Assembly (NCBI GenBank): GCA_015680685.1
Contig: MNCI01022113.1
Location: forward strand, 6,945-68,944
Length of the DNA: 62,000 bases
Reading direction: 5' to 3'
Source of the DNA: Gnetum montanum
Taxonomy: Eukaryota > Streptophyta > Gnetopsida > Gnetales > Gnetaceae
A program made the position numbers and the translations under genes. Numbering within the stretch: position 1 is the stretch's first letter; each line of letters opens with the position of its first letter. Shown here piece after piece: positions 1-10,125 of this stretch. Under the pieces are notes generated by a model. The model made no database searches. It saw only the letters and a list, made by a program, of their open reading frames with translations, and was not told the DNA's origin.

Positions 1-424
1 GATTCCTTGACTAGCCGTACACGTCCGTAGACGCTCGTAATCAAGTCGTACTTGAACGCACTAGGAAAGCAGTAAATGAAAGCAACAAATGAAACCACGT
101 GCTGCAAGGTTTATCCAAACAAGTTTGTCTTTATTGCCGTACACAACTTGGGTTCAGGTTATAAGCTGCTCAAATAAAGAGCCGTTCACTCTAGGACTCC
201 TACTGCAGGCACATGGGGAAAGAATTCTAACTCTGGAGTGATCAATCTGCCAGAGCTTCGCTACACTAGCTAGGATTGGGAAATGAAGGGAGTGCCACCT
301 CTTATTTATAGATATGATGGCGGGACGCGATATCGCATACGCGATATCGCATGGGATGCGATATCGCGATGGCCGCGATATCGCGTATGCGATATCATGG
401 CCTAGTGCAAGTCGCGTCTCATCA
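1..424 (-). mobile_element. Ty3/Gypsy LTR, TGATGAG family, partial (runs off left edge)
   Basis: Read on the minus strand, this LTR starts with TGATGAG at 424. It has a palindrome array at 327-398, a TATA box (TATAAATA, plus 303-310) and an AATAAA-type signal near 128-135. The other end is outside the window. Homology to the seven other LTRs of this group is clear in the sequence around the TATA box and in the segment with the inverted repeat ATCTTTATT/AATAAAGAT. It does not sit where a normal 3' LTR would: the sequence beside it (from 425) is protease code of another element, so it is probably a separate insertion. Confidence 0.85.
327..398 (-). repeat. Palindrome array GCGATATCGC upstream of LTR TATA box
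   Basis: Four perfect GCGATATCGC palindromes lie at 327, 341, 358 and 375, followed by a fifth, imperfect unit at 389. Start-to-start spacing is 14, 17, 17 and 14 bp. The array lies 16 bp from the TATA box at 303-310, on its upstream side for minus-strand transcription. Confidence 0.9.
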
Positions 425-3213
425 ACCAGTCTCAAGGGAACAGTGATGGACTTGTTAGCTAGCTCTAAGCAAATATTTCTCTTCTTTAGTGGAGGCAGGT
501 TCTAGGCTTTATACATCTCTTATGATATTAAGCTGACTCCGGAACCTGAGTTTAGAAGAGATTTACATGGTTCATTCCCAATGACATAGAGATAAATTAA
601 AGGACTTCTAGGGTCAGAGAATTTCCTGGGAAGGTGGCCCTCCTTAATCCAGTTAGTGACAACATATGTTAACATAACTGTGTGCATTGAGCTCTATTTT
701 TGGTTTGAAGGGGGCTCTGAAACCTTATTTGATGGATAAGCATTCAGAGGCTCAACTGCTTGTGGTTGTGAGAGCTTGGTTGGACTATTGGTTCTGAAGA
801 AAGGTCTTCTCTTTGTACGGTTTTCAGAACTAGTAGCGGGTTGAAGGTTTATAGCTCTCGTAGCATTGCATTGTTGCAGTTGAGTGGGAAGTTCCCCTTG
901 CATTGCTGGAGTGGGTGGTAATGGATCTATCGGTGTGAGAGTTGCTGATGGGTTTGGAGGATGGTATGTCTATGGGTTGTCTCTCCCAGGAGAAAGAGTC
1001 CTATAATACTCCTGAGCTTGGCAGTGATGTTGTGGTGTCACATGACCAACATAGTCACGTGGAGAGATTGGCTACTACATGTCATAGTCATATGGATCCG
1101 GTTGTTGGTAAGGGTATTATTGCCTTGGTGGTGGCATCCCCCACGACTGTGGGTATTGCCATTGCTAGTGTTGCTCAATAGGTTGTGGTGGAGTTCCACT
1201 TGGATAATATGTTAAAGGTTGGTGGAACTGCCTTGGGTTACCTTGGGGATAAGGTAACCATTGGCGTGCTTGTCGTTTGTTAAGTCGTGGGTTGAGTGCA
1301 TACATCCCAAACTCTTGTAGATGTGAGATTATTGGGCAACATCCCTTAGGATGGTCGTAATGGCATATCTCACATCCATCATCATTGTCCATATCAGAAT
1401 CCACAACCTCTTCAGTAATGGCCATTTTACCCTTACCTTTGTTACATGCATGGTCCATGTCCCTCTTTTTCTTTTTTTCATAGTCACTACCTCGCTCCTT
1501 AGACTCCTCTATGATTTTAAGAACGGTTTCAAATCTACTATCTAAGGAGTCCCACATTTGGTCTACCTTTGCCGACACTTCTGTTGCTAATTTTTGGAGT
1601 GGCAAGGTTTTCCTATTCATCATCTCTTTATGTGGTGACTCTTCCTCCTCTTCACAGAATCTCACTTCCCTTTTTCAGAGGGAAGGATTGTAGTTGTACT
1701 CTTCTGCACTTTCTCTCTTACATAGCTCCCCTTCTTCCTTAACTACTTGCTCCAGTAATCTATGAACCTGATGGGACCTAAGCTTTGATAATCTCCCTTG
1801 GGCATACGTTCCAAGGGTTGTTCTAGTTTCATGCCTAAGTCTATTCATGAGATGACATAGTTGATCCTACTATGAGTAACCATGGCCCAGGCAACAATGT
1901 AATAGTGCATAATATTAGCCCATGGTAGCATCCAAGGGTTCATGACTTCCCTGCTTCCATCCTTGGATTTGCTTTCGTAGGTTGGACACCCGGTAGTACG
2001 TTTGATACTTATCATTAAATAGTTCTAGCATCATACTCCACCTTTGAATGGATTCCAGTTCTAAGGACCAGTACCAGCTTTTCGCTTCTTTTACTAGTGT
2101 CCTTGGGAACAACTTTAGTTTTTGCCATTCGTTCTCAATGTTTTGCAAGGCACATGCATCGTGAAATTCTTGTAAGTGGTTTTGAGGATCAGCATTGTAT
2201 CCCCCCTCAAATCGTGGGATATTATTCATGTCTAACCTCTTGATCCTGCTATATTTTTGGTGCCTTGTGGGAATTCTTACAACCTCCGTGATATCTAACA
2301 TGCTTCGGGTTGCGAGTATGGGTTCTTCATGGTCATTTCGTTCATAGCTTCTATGATGTCTACGGGGTTCCCTACTTTCCCTTCTTCCATGCTGTGATTC
2401 TCTAGAGTGCCCTCGTCCTCGCTCTCGACTCTCTCATTGAGGTTTCTCACTCTGTTTACCTTTATCCTCACGGTTAGGTTCCTTATGACTGCGTCCTAAT
2501 ACTAAAGGAGAGGTTGAATGTGATGATGAAGGTGAAAAAGAAGGAGAACCATCGTCATGATGATGTTTCCTACCTTCTCTTTGGTGGACTCGGCCTCAAT
2601 CATGATGACGATCAGACTACCCACCCTTATCATGTGTTTGTGTTCCATCATTGAACACTTGGTGTTCATGGGGATTAGAACCAGAATTATGAATCGTGGA
2701 GTGGAGGTTCTGATACACCACCTCCTAACCATCGTTAGGAGGGGGAACATTGTTTTGTGGAGAACCTATTGAAATAGGTTCACCACCCTCAATTTTTCTT
2801 AAGACGGGTGGAGCATTATGGGGTCTTTTACCCTTCAACGATGTATAGTATCTCTCTTGTCGCAAGTCCCTTTGACGTTGTGCTTCTGTGGGATGGTAAT
2901 CCCTTGTGTCATAATCGCATGCAACGTATTCCGCATATAACTGTGACATGCCTACTCGCGCGAGAGCATGAAGAAGCATGTTGGGGACTACTTGATCTGG
3001 AGGCAACACTATGTCACCCTCCAAGTCTCTCCAACGCAGTTTTTCATCTTGATGGAGAATAAAGATAAAGTCAGGTACATATTCATCGTGATGAATATAT
3101 ACCACATGGAATTGTTGAGGCACTAGTAGATCTTGGTTACGTGTGTTGTGCCGCCAACTGTCTTTTGTGTTTGTCCTAGGTGGTGAAGTGCTTTTGTGTG
3201 AAGAAGAAGACAT
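425..3213 (-). pseudogene. Ty3/Gypsy gag-protease, decayed, one continuous frame
   Basis: This is the capsid-type polyprotein and start of the protease of a Gypsy element. The start is the ATG at 3213 (MSSSSHK). Open segments at 2725-3213, 1915-2301, 1165-1665 and 694-903 and the protease at about 425-580 all lie in the same frame, so the decay is by stop codons, not frameshifts. A retrotransposon gag domain is seen near 1930-2260 (motifs IPRFEGGYN, EAKSWYWSLE, ELFNDKY), an Arg/Ser-rich stretch just before it, and a zinc knuckle CEICHYDHPKGCC near 1330. The protease active site reads LLNSGSG, with Asn for the catalytic Asp. The code stops abruptly at 425 where another LTR begins, so RT, RNase H and integrase are absent here. 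Confidence 0.85.
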
Positions 3214-3337
3214 TTTAGTCTTGTTTGGTGTGTTGTTTACTATTATTTTATTTTTCTTTTGATCAACCCTAAGGGTTCGTTCTAATGTCCTAACAATATG
3301 AATGATCTCCTATGTTCTACGTAGTGCACAAACAACT

Positions 3338-3359
3338 AAGTCCTCAACAACGGTGCCAA
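3338..3359 (-). other. Primer binding site of the 425-3910 element
   Basis: On the minus strand the LTR end CTCATCA is followed at once by TTGGCACCGTTGTTGAGG. This resembles the TGGCGCCGTTGCCGGGGA primer site common in Athila/Tat-type plant Gypsy elements. It fixes 3360-3910 as the 5' LTR of the gag remnant. Confidence 0.7.
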
Positions 3360-3910
3360 TGATGAGTGGCGAGGTACCCCTACACTCAACCATGTGAATA
3401 CGAGCGTCTCACGCACGATCCGATCGAACTCCAAGGACTAAGTGCTTACATTCCTTAATGGAACACTTAAGGTTAATCAATTGCTATCTTCCCAAACTTA
3501 CTTGTATTGTCACGTTTGTATGGTTAAGTAAGCTTGAGGTATATGATTTTTATATCTTTTATCTTGTTAATGTCTTGAGGTATATGATTTTTATATCTTT
3601 TATCTTGTTAATGTATTATGCTAATGTCTTGAGGTAATGTTAAGTAATGTCTTGAGGTATATGATTTTTATATCTTATATCTTGCTTGAATAAAGATCTG
3701 TTCACTTTATGACTCCTATTGCAGGCACATGGAAATTATTCTAATTCTGGAATGGTAAAACTGCTATAGTTTGGCTAAGGGTCTAAGTCTAAGTGCCTAA
3801 AACATGGAAAGCCGCCTCTTATTTATAGACATTGCGGAGGGCTGTGATATCGCGTACGCGATATTGCAGGGGCAGACGCGATATCGTGGATGTGATATCG
3901 CGGCTCATCA
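3360..3910 (-). mobile_element. 5' LTR of the gag-protease remnant (TGATGAG family)
   Basis: It begins TGATGAG and ends CTCATCA on the plus strand (551 bp). The minus-strand TATA box is at 3820-3827 and an AATAAAGAT signal at 3689-3697. Upstream of the TATA box lies an 18-nt perfect palindrome, ATATCGCGTACGCGATAT (3847-3864), plus further GATATC units to 3901. It is shorter than its relatives because part of R/U5 has been replaced by a local tandem repeat (3529-3690). Confidence 0.85.
3529..3690. repeat. Local tandem repeat inside LTR
   Basis: About three copies of a 38-40-bp AT-rich unit (TGTCTTGAGGTATATGATTT followed by TTATATCTTTTATC) start near 3533, 3571 and 3648, with a degenerate spacer at 3605-3645. 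It has replaced the upstream arm of the inverted repeat that the sister LTRs keep. Confidence 0.8.
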
Positions 3911-4440
3911 ACCTCATTCATAATTATTATATTATAATTATTGTGGAATCTAATAAATGTTATGAGATTATTATAATTAGAGCAATAATCGATAATTATA
4001 ATTTGAGATATTATGGATTATAAGATTCATTCGAATGGTAAACATTTCATAATAAATAAAGCCAAGATATGATGAAATATTACTCATAATCCATAATGTT
4101 AGAGATATTATTTATTCATTCATAATGCTAATCCATAATGATTATATATCATTTAGCATTATCCATAAGATATATATAATGAAATGATTATAAATAACTG
4201 ACTTTATTTATGATGAAGTGTTTATAATTATTATATATAATCATTTATGTTTATGATTATAAATATATCATTATATATAACCGAGATTATAAATAATCAA
4301 GATAAATATAATCATTGGCTCCCTTGTAGTGACTCTTTGGCTAGGGGAGATTTATAAATAATTGGTTATTTATGATTATGGCAAGACATGTGCATCGGTG
4401 GAGAGCTCTTCGCCATTTTCCTCAACATTGGCTAGGATCA
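3911..4440. other. AT-rich low-complexity stretch
   Basis: The stretch is dominated by variants of ATAATTATTA, TATATAAT and CATTATCCATAA, in both orientations. No coding potential, RNA gene or terminal repeats are seen. Confidence 0.7.
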
Positions 4441-5394
4441 TCACAACATGATCTTGCCAGAGATCTTCTTAGGGTCTAGGCTGCCAGAGGTGCAGAAGTT
4501 CTCATTTTCAAAATTTACTAGGTTAACAACCATATCATCCATTAGATTCCATCAATCAAAGAATATGTACATAAAGAAAAAGCCTCACTGCATGCGAGAA
4601 GCTAAGAAGAAATTATCAAATTTGAACTCTTTAAGTCCTCCCAATAAGTGGGAAAAATTGTTAAAATTATGACCAAAGTTAGGTTGACATCTCAAATTGG
4701 CTAATAATTTTCATGTGCTAGCAAAAATGTTAACGCTTTTGCATTTTATTAAAATGCATATGATAGATGAAAAAGTAGTTACAATCGTAACAACTAAACG
4801 CATCTACTCCATGGTAACTGTTGAATTTCAAAGCACAGCCATAGAAATGATAAAACCTACACAAAATATACAAAGAGATAAAGAAAACATAAACTTACAA
4901 ATGTTCCTTTACATTGAAAAAGAATGTAGCAAAAGAAGATCACTCAAGATAGTAATAGAAAATTACAATTTTAAAATTCTCTGCCACTCCAAAAATCATT
5001 GAAAAAAGAATAGAACCAAACTTTGGAATGTTTTTGCATTGGGAATGCAAATGTATAGGAAAGCATGCTAAGTACTGATGACAGAAAAGCTCAACTTGAA
5101 GTGAAACTATGAAAATTGCACAAAATCATCAAAATGTAATGTTCAACACGTTACAATTCACTATAAAAAATTAACAAAAACACACATAAAAAGACTAGTA
5201 GAAAGTTTGTTTCTAGAAAGAGATTCCAATAACTAAAGGCAATTGTTGACACAGAAACTTTAGAAGACCCTTCCCTTCAAGCTGCAGCTTCAACTGTAGC
5301 CATTATTGTCCTTTCTCAAATGTTTCTAACTCTACCCCTCACCCTACCCCTACTTGCAAAATTTTATGCTTAAAAAATATGTTCAAAAAAAGCT
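4441..5394. other. No recognised gene; one short unknown ORF
   Basis: The region is AT-rich. An open frame at 4697-5002 (plus, 101 residues) has no recognisable motif and looks like chance. Pyrimidine-rich sequence at 5280-5400 could be the former 3' flank of the adjacent subtilase pseudogene. Confidence 0.4.
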
Positions 5395-6240
5395 ACTTAA
5401 GAAACATAGTGGCCTAATTCATATATAAATTTTATCAAAAAAAAACCTAAATGAAGGGATCTTTTAGCTATTATAACAAAAATTGTATTATGATTCACAC
5501 CTCCTCTACCTTTGGGGTCCAAGCTACCATAGGTGTAGAAGTTCATATTTCTATCACTATCGAGGCTGGTGTTTCCAGCATAGATGAGTGTGAGATTTGG
5601 ATCTTCCAATAGCAGTTCCCTAGAGTAGAGTGAGGTTCTGGCACACTAGCTACCATCAATGAGCACCATGATGGCTGGGAAGTCATAGTCAAGGGTGCTA
5701 GCAATGATGGTCATGATCCAGGGCATGAGATTTGAGGCGATGTCAGCATTGTGTCTAGAGTTTCCGGTGGAGCAAGTGACAAAGACATGGCAGTGGACTA
5801 TAGCGGTGAAGGCATCGATGGCGATGTTGTTTGTGTAGTACTACTACGAGTTATCACCAAGTGAGAGCGAAAGCATGTCAATGTCATCAAACAGAGTGGC
5901 ATCCATGGTAGCAAGGATGTCAGAGCTAATGCAGCCACAGTCCCACCAGACCTTGTAGATGGCGATTCGTGCAAGCCAAGCCATGCCACATGTAGTGTTG
6001 TTGGCATAACCAAGCATGCTGACGTCAACCACAGTGTTGTCGGTTATTGTTAATGACGTGTGCATGTCGTGGCCTTTGGTGTTGAGCAATGATGCAGCAA
6101 GGGTTGACTGGCCTACTACCTTATTGCTGCCTTGGTTGAAGAAGCACATGTCAATGAGCTTGTTATTGCAGTTGAAGCATGGGCCACCATCGTAGGTGCC
6201 TTTCTAGCACTCCAGCGTAGCTTCAAAGCTAGCGTCATTA
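5395..6240 (-). pseudogene. Subtilisin-like serine protease (subtilase, S8), fragment
   Basis: Read on the minus strand from about 6240 to 5395, the pieces follow the plant subtilase order. A segment with KGTYDGGPCFNCNNKLI is followed by the catalytic-His region GHDMHTS (usually GHGTHT). Next come RIAIYKVWW and a segment ending in SLSLG, a region near the oxyanion hole (STGNSRH, usually SAGNSGP), a PWIM motif, and a segment with LIYAGNTS. Subtilases are secreted endopeptidases of the cell wall. Here the pro-domain, the catalytic-Asp region and the catalytic-Ser domain are missing, the frame shifts near 5840, and several stops are present. It is non-functional. No introns are obvious, so it could be a retrocopy or part of a single exon. 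Confidence 0.85.
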
Positions 6241-6347
6241 AAGCTGGTTCAGTTGTGCTAGGTGGTCTATAGCAACAGTTGCAAATAGAGACAAAGAGAA
6301 TGAAAATGTAATTCTCATTCCCATTCCCATTTCCATTCTGCATTTGG

Positions 6348-6443
6348 TTGCATTTGGCCTTTTTATGTGTGTAGTGGGAATATGAAAAGCTATGGTTGCA
6401 TTTGGCCTTTTTATGTGTGCAGTGGGAATATGAAAAGCTATGG
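6348..6443. repeat. 48-bp direct tandem duplication
   Basis: Two adjacent 48-bp copies (6348-6395 and 6396-6443) begin TTGCATTTGGCCTTTTTATG and differ at one position that I can see. Confidence 0.9.
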
Positions 6444-7876
6444 TTCTTTGGTTCACATTCTATGCAACAAGAATACAAAAAGGTGTGGCTCTTTGATTCA
6501 TGTTTTTTCTCATTTTGTGGGATCTTACATGGCACATGATGTGGAGGGCATTACTTGGAGGGCAACAAATCCACTCCCCCCTCCCTCCCTATCCTACGAG
6601 ATGAGTTGGCCTCTCGGCCAAAACGAGACAAGTTGCCCTGTCGATCAAAATTATAGGAAAATCTTCTCATTTTATTTAAATACTTAAATTGCATATATTT
6701 TTTTAGGTTGTGCCAACTTTGAATTCCCTCTCATCACTTGCAAATTCATTCAATGCAATGATCCACATTATTGATATTAATAATGTAAACAATCAAAAAG
6801 AAATATAGGTTGGTGTCTACCCATACTCAAGTTGGTACATATTGTAATTTAATTTTTAATTTAAATTTCCAAAAAAAATTTGTAGGACACTGGAAATGCA
6901 TCTATGCCTATTAATCAAGCAACATCTATTCCAAAAATCACACATGAAGAAGAACAACAATTGTAAGAAGATCAAGAACAACCACATTATAGCGAGAGTG
7001 AGCATTGAACGAGGCAACGTTGACAAGAGGAAAATTCATTTTATTAAATAAATAAAGCTACAGATGTCACTAGTGCACCAACAATGGAAATGCCTTCTTC
7101 AAAACCTATTCAATCTATCCCAAGATTGCAAAAGATAGGTGCAAAAATTACTCAAGAAATACAGAATTTTAATACTGTAGTTAGAATTTTTGCAAATCCA
7201 CGTTCTTGAAATGTATGTAATGAAATGATTCTTGGCATATTATTGAATTCAACCAAAAGTAGAGAACCCACATGCAATAGGTGCATTAATGAAAAGAAAC
7301 ATAATATTCTTGACAATTTTGGTTGAGAAGTCAAACGATTTTCTGTTGAAAATAACATGGATCCTGATATCCAACCACCTATCATAGCCTTTTTAACAGA
7401 AAATCAAATGTTTTTTAACATTATTTATGCAAGATATTTATTTCTCAAAAATTCCATGAACAAACAAAGACAAAGCAAACTTGACTCAGAGGGTAAAACT
7501 AAATTGGGTAAGTGGTAGAGAAATAGAGGAGGGATGAGTGATTCTGTTTTTAGTTATCTTGTTACCTTGTCCAGTAGTTGGGCTTGGTTAACATCATCTT
7601 CTTTAAAATCATCTTGGCCAATTGAGAGAGAGATATATATATATATATAAGTTAGTTTATTATTGTTTGATCATTCTTATTATTAACATTATCTTGATTA
7701 TTTGTTATTTATTTTCAAGTTATTTTTTCTATCCTTAGCTTTAATATGTTTTTTTTTATCTCAACATCTTTTTTCATAAGTAGAAAAGGACAAACATTAA
7801 ATAAATGTCCTTCATAATGACAAAAATTACCTTAAGTGTCTCAATGGGGAAGGGGGAGGGGGAAGGGCATGTTAAT
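6444..7876. other. No recognised gene
   Basis: Short open frames only. A TA dinucleotide run is seen near 7632-7650 and poly-T/AT tracts at 7660-7780. I see no domain, terminal repeat or RNA gene. Confidence 0.5.
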
Positions 7877-8758
7877 TGATGAGAGTGGTTACTCTAGTGG
7901 TTTATTCTAATTATTAGAGCAGTTACTCCTTTGAGTTTTTCTAATTATTAGAGTGGTATTTTTTCTAAAATTAGAGTGGTAGTTTCTCTAATTATTAGAG
8001 TAGTTGCTCCCAAGCCTATAAATACAGTGCCCAGGTGCACAATTTAAGGGAGGAAGTCTTGGAAGGAAGTCTTTCAAGGGAAGTCTTTTAGGAGTCAAGT
8101 AGCAAAACTTTTGTAGTTAGAGTATTTTCGAAGTGCCTGTAGGAGGAGGTCTAAGTGTGGACAGATCTTTATTCGAGCATTGTGTACCTAAGCACACCTT
8201 GTGTATGGCAATAAAGATGAGCTCTTCGATTCATCCTTGTAGCACTTCAGATTTTTTTTCTTACTCATTTCCTTTATTTTATTTTCTTTTGCATTTATTT
8301 TATTTTATTTTATGCACTTTACATTTCTGTTATTAGCACACATAGTACGATCACTTCGACCATGCATGTAACACTTGGTAACCCAATAATGATTAGCGTT
8401 TGGTAATCCTAGTAGTGTTGCACTAGTTCAGGATGTGTATGACAAGTGAGAATGGATATTGGTGTTAGGATTAGTTTAAAGACTAGTTAATCAGTAGTTA
8501 AGTTAAATTAGTCATCTCTCTCTCTCCTCCCTTATTAGCAGCAGGACATAAAAACATAAAAGCTATAAAAATTATATGCCTTAAACTTACTTAATCATAT
8601 AATCGTGACATACAAGTAAGTTTGGGAAGACAACGATCAACCAACCCATCCTTGCTTCACAAAGGTGCATAGGCACTTAGTCCTTGGAATTCGACCGGAT
8701 CATGCGTGAAACACTTGTATTCATATGGTTGAGCATAGGGGTACCTCACCGCTCATCA
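7877..8758 (+). mobile_element. Solo LTR (TGATGAG family), plus strand
   Basis: It starts TGATGAG and ends GCTCATCA. The flanks TTAAT (7872-7876) and TCAAT (8759-8763) fit a 5-bp target duplication with one mismatch. The TATA box is TATAAATA at 8017-8024. ATCTTTATT (8165-8173) and AATAAAGAT (8210-8218) form the conserved inverted repeat around the poly(A) signal. No internal sequence or primer site follows, so it is a solo LTR. Confidence 0.85.
7906..8000 (+). repeat. TCTAATTATTAGA inverted-repeat array upstream of LTR TATA box
   Basis: Copies lie at 7906-7918, 7940-7952 and 7964-7975 (variant), with a longer form CTCTAATTATTAGAG at 7986-8000, separated by GTGGTA-like spacers. Each is an inverted repeat around one central base. 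The array holds the same position, 17 bp or more upstream of TATA (8017), as the GATATC arrays of sister LTRs, but its sequence is unrelated. Confidence 0.85.
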
Positions 8759-9603
8759 TCAATGAGTGTCAAAACTTGAAAGAATGAATATAAACACATC
8801 CTACTACTACTAATTGACTACTAATTAACTATAGCATTGGAATATTTTTGGAGAAGTACAATACTAACTACAACATGAGTGCTTTAGCACAATAAAAGTA
8901 TTCAAATGCTTCTAATTGAACTTAATAGAAAATTAAATACATTACAAAATTTGACTATCCATTATGTACAAAATTGACCCAAGGAAAATGCTTTAGATGG
9001 TGCTAGGACGTGGTGGCTTGTGTAGCTCTAGTGGTTGCTCCTCCTACCTTGGTTCTGCTGGTAGCCTAGGCTACCTTGCTATTACTACTACTACTAAAAG
9101 TTGGAAGGCATCTAATAATACCTTCATATTCTCCTTCTTGCTTCTGGGATCATTCATGGTCTAGGCAGCATTGCCTAGACTCAATGGTGTTGGCACATCT
9201 CAAGGGCAAGATAAAGAAGGAAATAATTCTTTAGTGTTGACAAACCTAGCTACAAATTGCTTGCACTTGATGTTGAACACTCGCATAATGTTTTGCAACT
9301 CCTAGTGGTCCATCATTCTAATAGCTAGGTTCTCTACAACAGATCATTAATATTCAAATTTCACATGGAGAACCTCACGCTGTGTATTAGCCACTTCAAG
9401 ATTTTTGCTTGGTCTCCTTTTGAAGCTTGATCTTAGCCTCATATAAGAGGTATGAGTTGGCTACTTGCTTTTTCAACAGTGATTGTGGCCATTCAATAGT
9501 TAAGATTACTAGGTTGGCATAACGAAGGTTCATGAGCTTCATATATTCTGTCATCTTCTCTATTTGCAACTTCTTCATGTGGATCTTTTATTGATTATAT
9601 GTA

Positions 9604-10125
9604 TGATGAGTGGCGAGGTACCCCTACACTCAACCATACGAATACGAGCATTTCACATGCGATCCGGTCAAACTCCAAGGACTAAGTGCTTACGTGCCTT
9701 AATGGAACACTTAAGGTTAATCAATCGATGTCTTCCCAAACTTACTTATATTGTCACGATTGTATGGTTAAGTAANGGTTGAGAGAGATTAATTAACTAG
9801 GAAAGCATTTAAACATTCATCAATAATTAATTACTATTTAGCTTAGTATGTATGCTGCTAGGTTTAACATAAAGTTCATCTTTATTTCCGTACAAAAATG
9901 TGTGCTCAGGTACAATTTGCTCGAATAAAGATCTGTTCACTTTAAGACTCCTACTACGGGCACATGGAAATTATTTTAACTCTAGAATGGTAAAATTGAA
10001 AGAGTTTAGCTAAGGGTTTAAGTCTAACTACCTAGAACAAGGAAAGCTACCTCTTATTTATAGAAATTGAGGCAGGCCGTGATATCGCGTACACGATATC
10101 ACGTATGCGATATCGCGGCTCATCA
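9604..10125 (-). mobile_element. Solo LTR (TGATGAG family), minus strand
   Basis: It is bounded by TGATGAG and CTCATCA (522 bp). The flanks ATGTA (9599-9603) and ACGTA (10126-10130) fit a target duplication with one mismatch. The minus-strand TATA box is at 10055-10062. The inverted repeat ATCTTTATT (9878-9886) / AATAAAGAT (9924-9932) is present. One N lies at 9776. Confidence 0.88.
10079..10118 (-). repeat. 14-bp phased GATATC array upstream of LTR TATA box
   Basis: GATATC occurs at 10081, 10095 and 10109, exactly 14 bp apart, linked by RCGTAYRC-type spacers that are themselves near-palindromic. The TATA box follows in the minus-strand sense at 10055-10062. Confidence 0.9.

Noticed and set aside
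327-398. Short palindromic repeats resembling a CRISPR array
   Set aside because: Units are 10-14 bp with no spacers of uniform length and unique sequence, and they sit in a plant LTR promoter.
1-3910. A complete element with LTRs at 1-424 and 3360-3910
   Set aside because: The interior stops in the protease at 425 with no polypurine tract or pol, so the left LTR is better read as a separate insertion or recombination product.
4697-5002. 101-codon plus-strand ORF as a gene
   Set aside because: No motif, AT-rich composition throughout and no splice or promoter context; chance is the simpler explanation.
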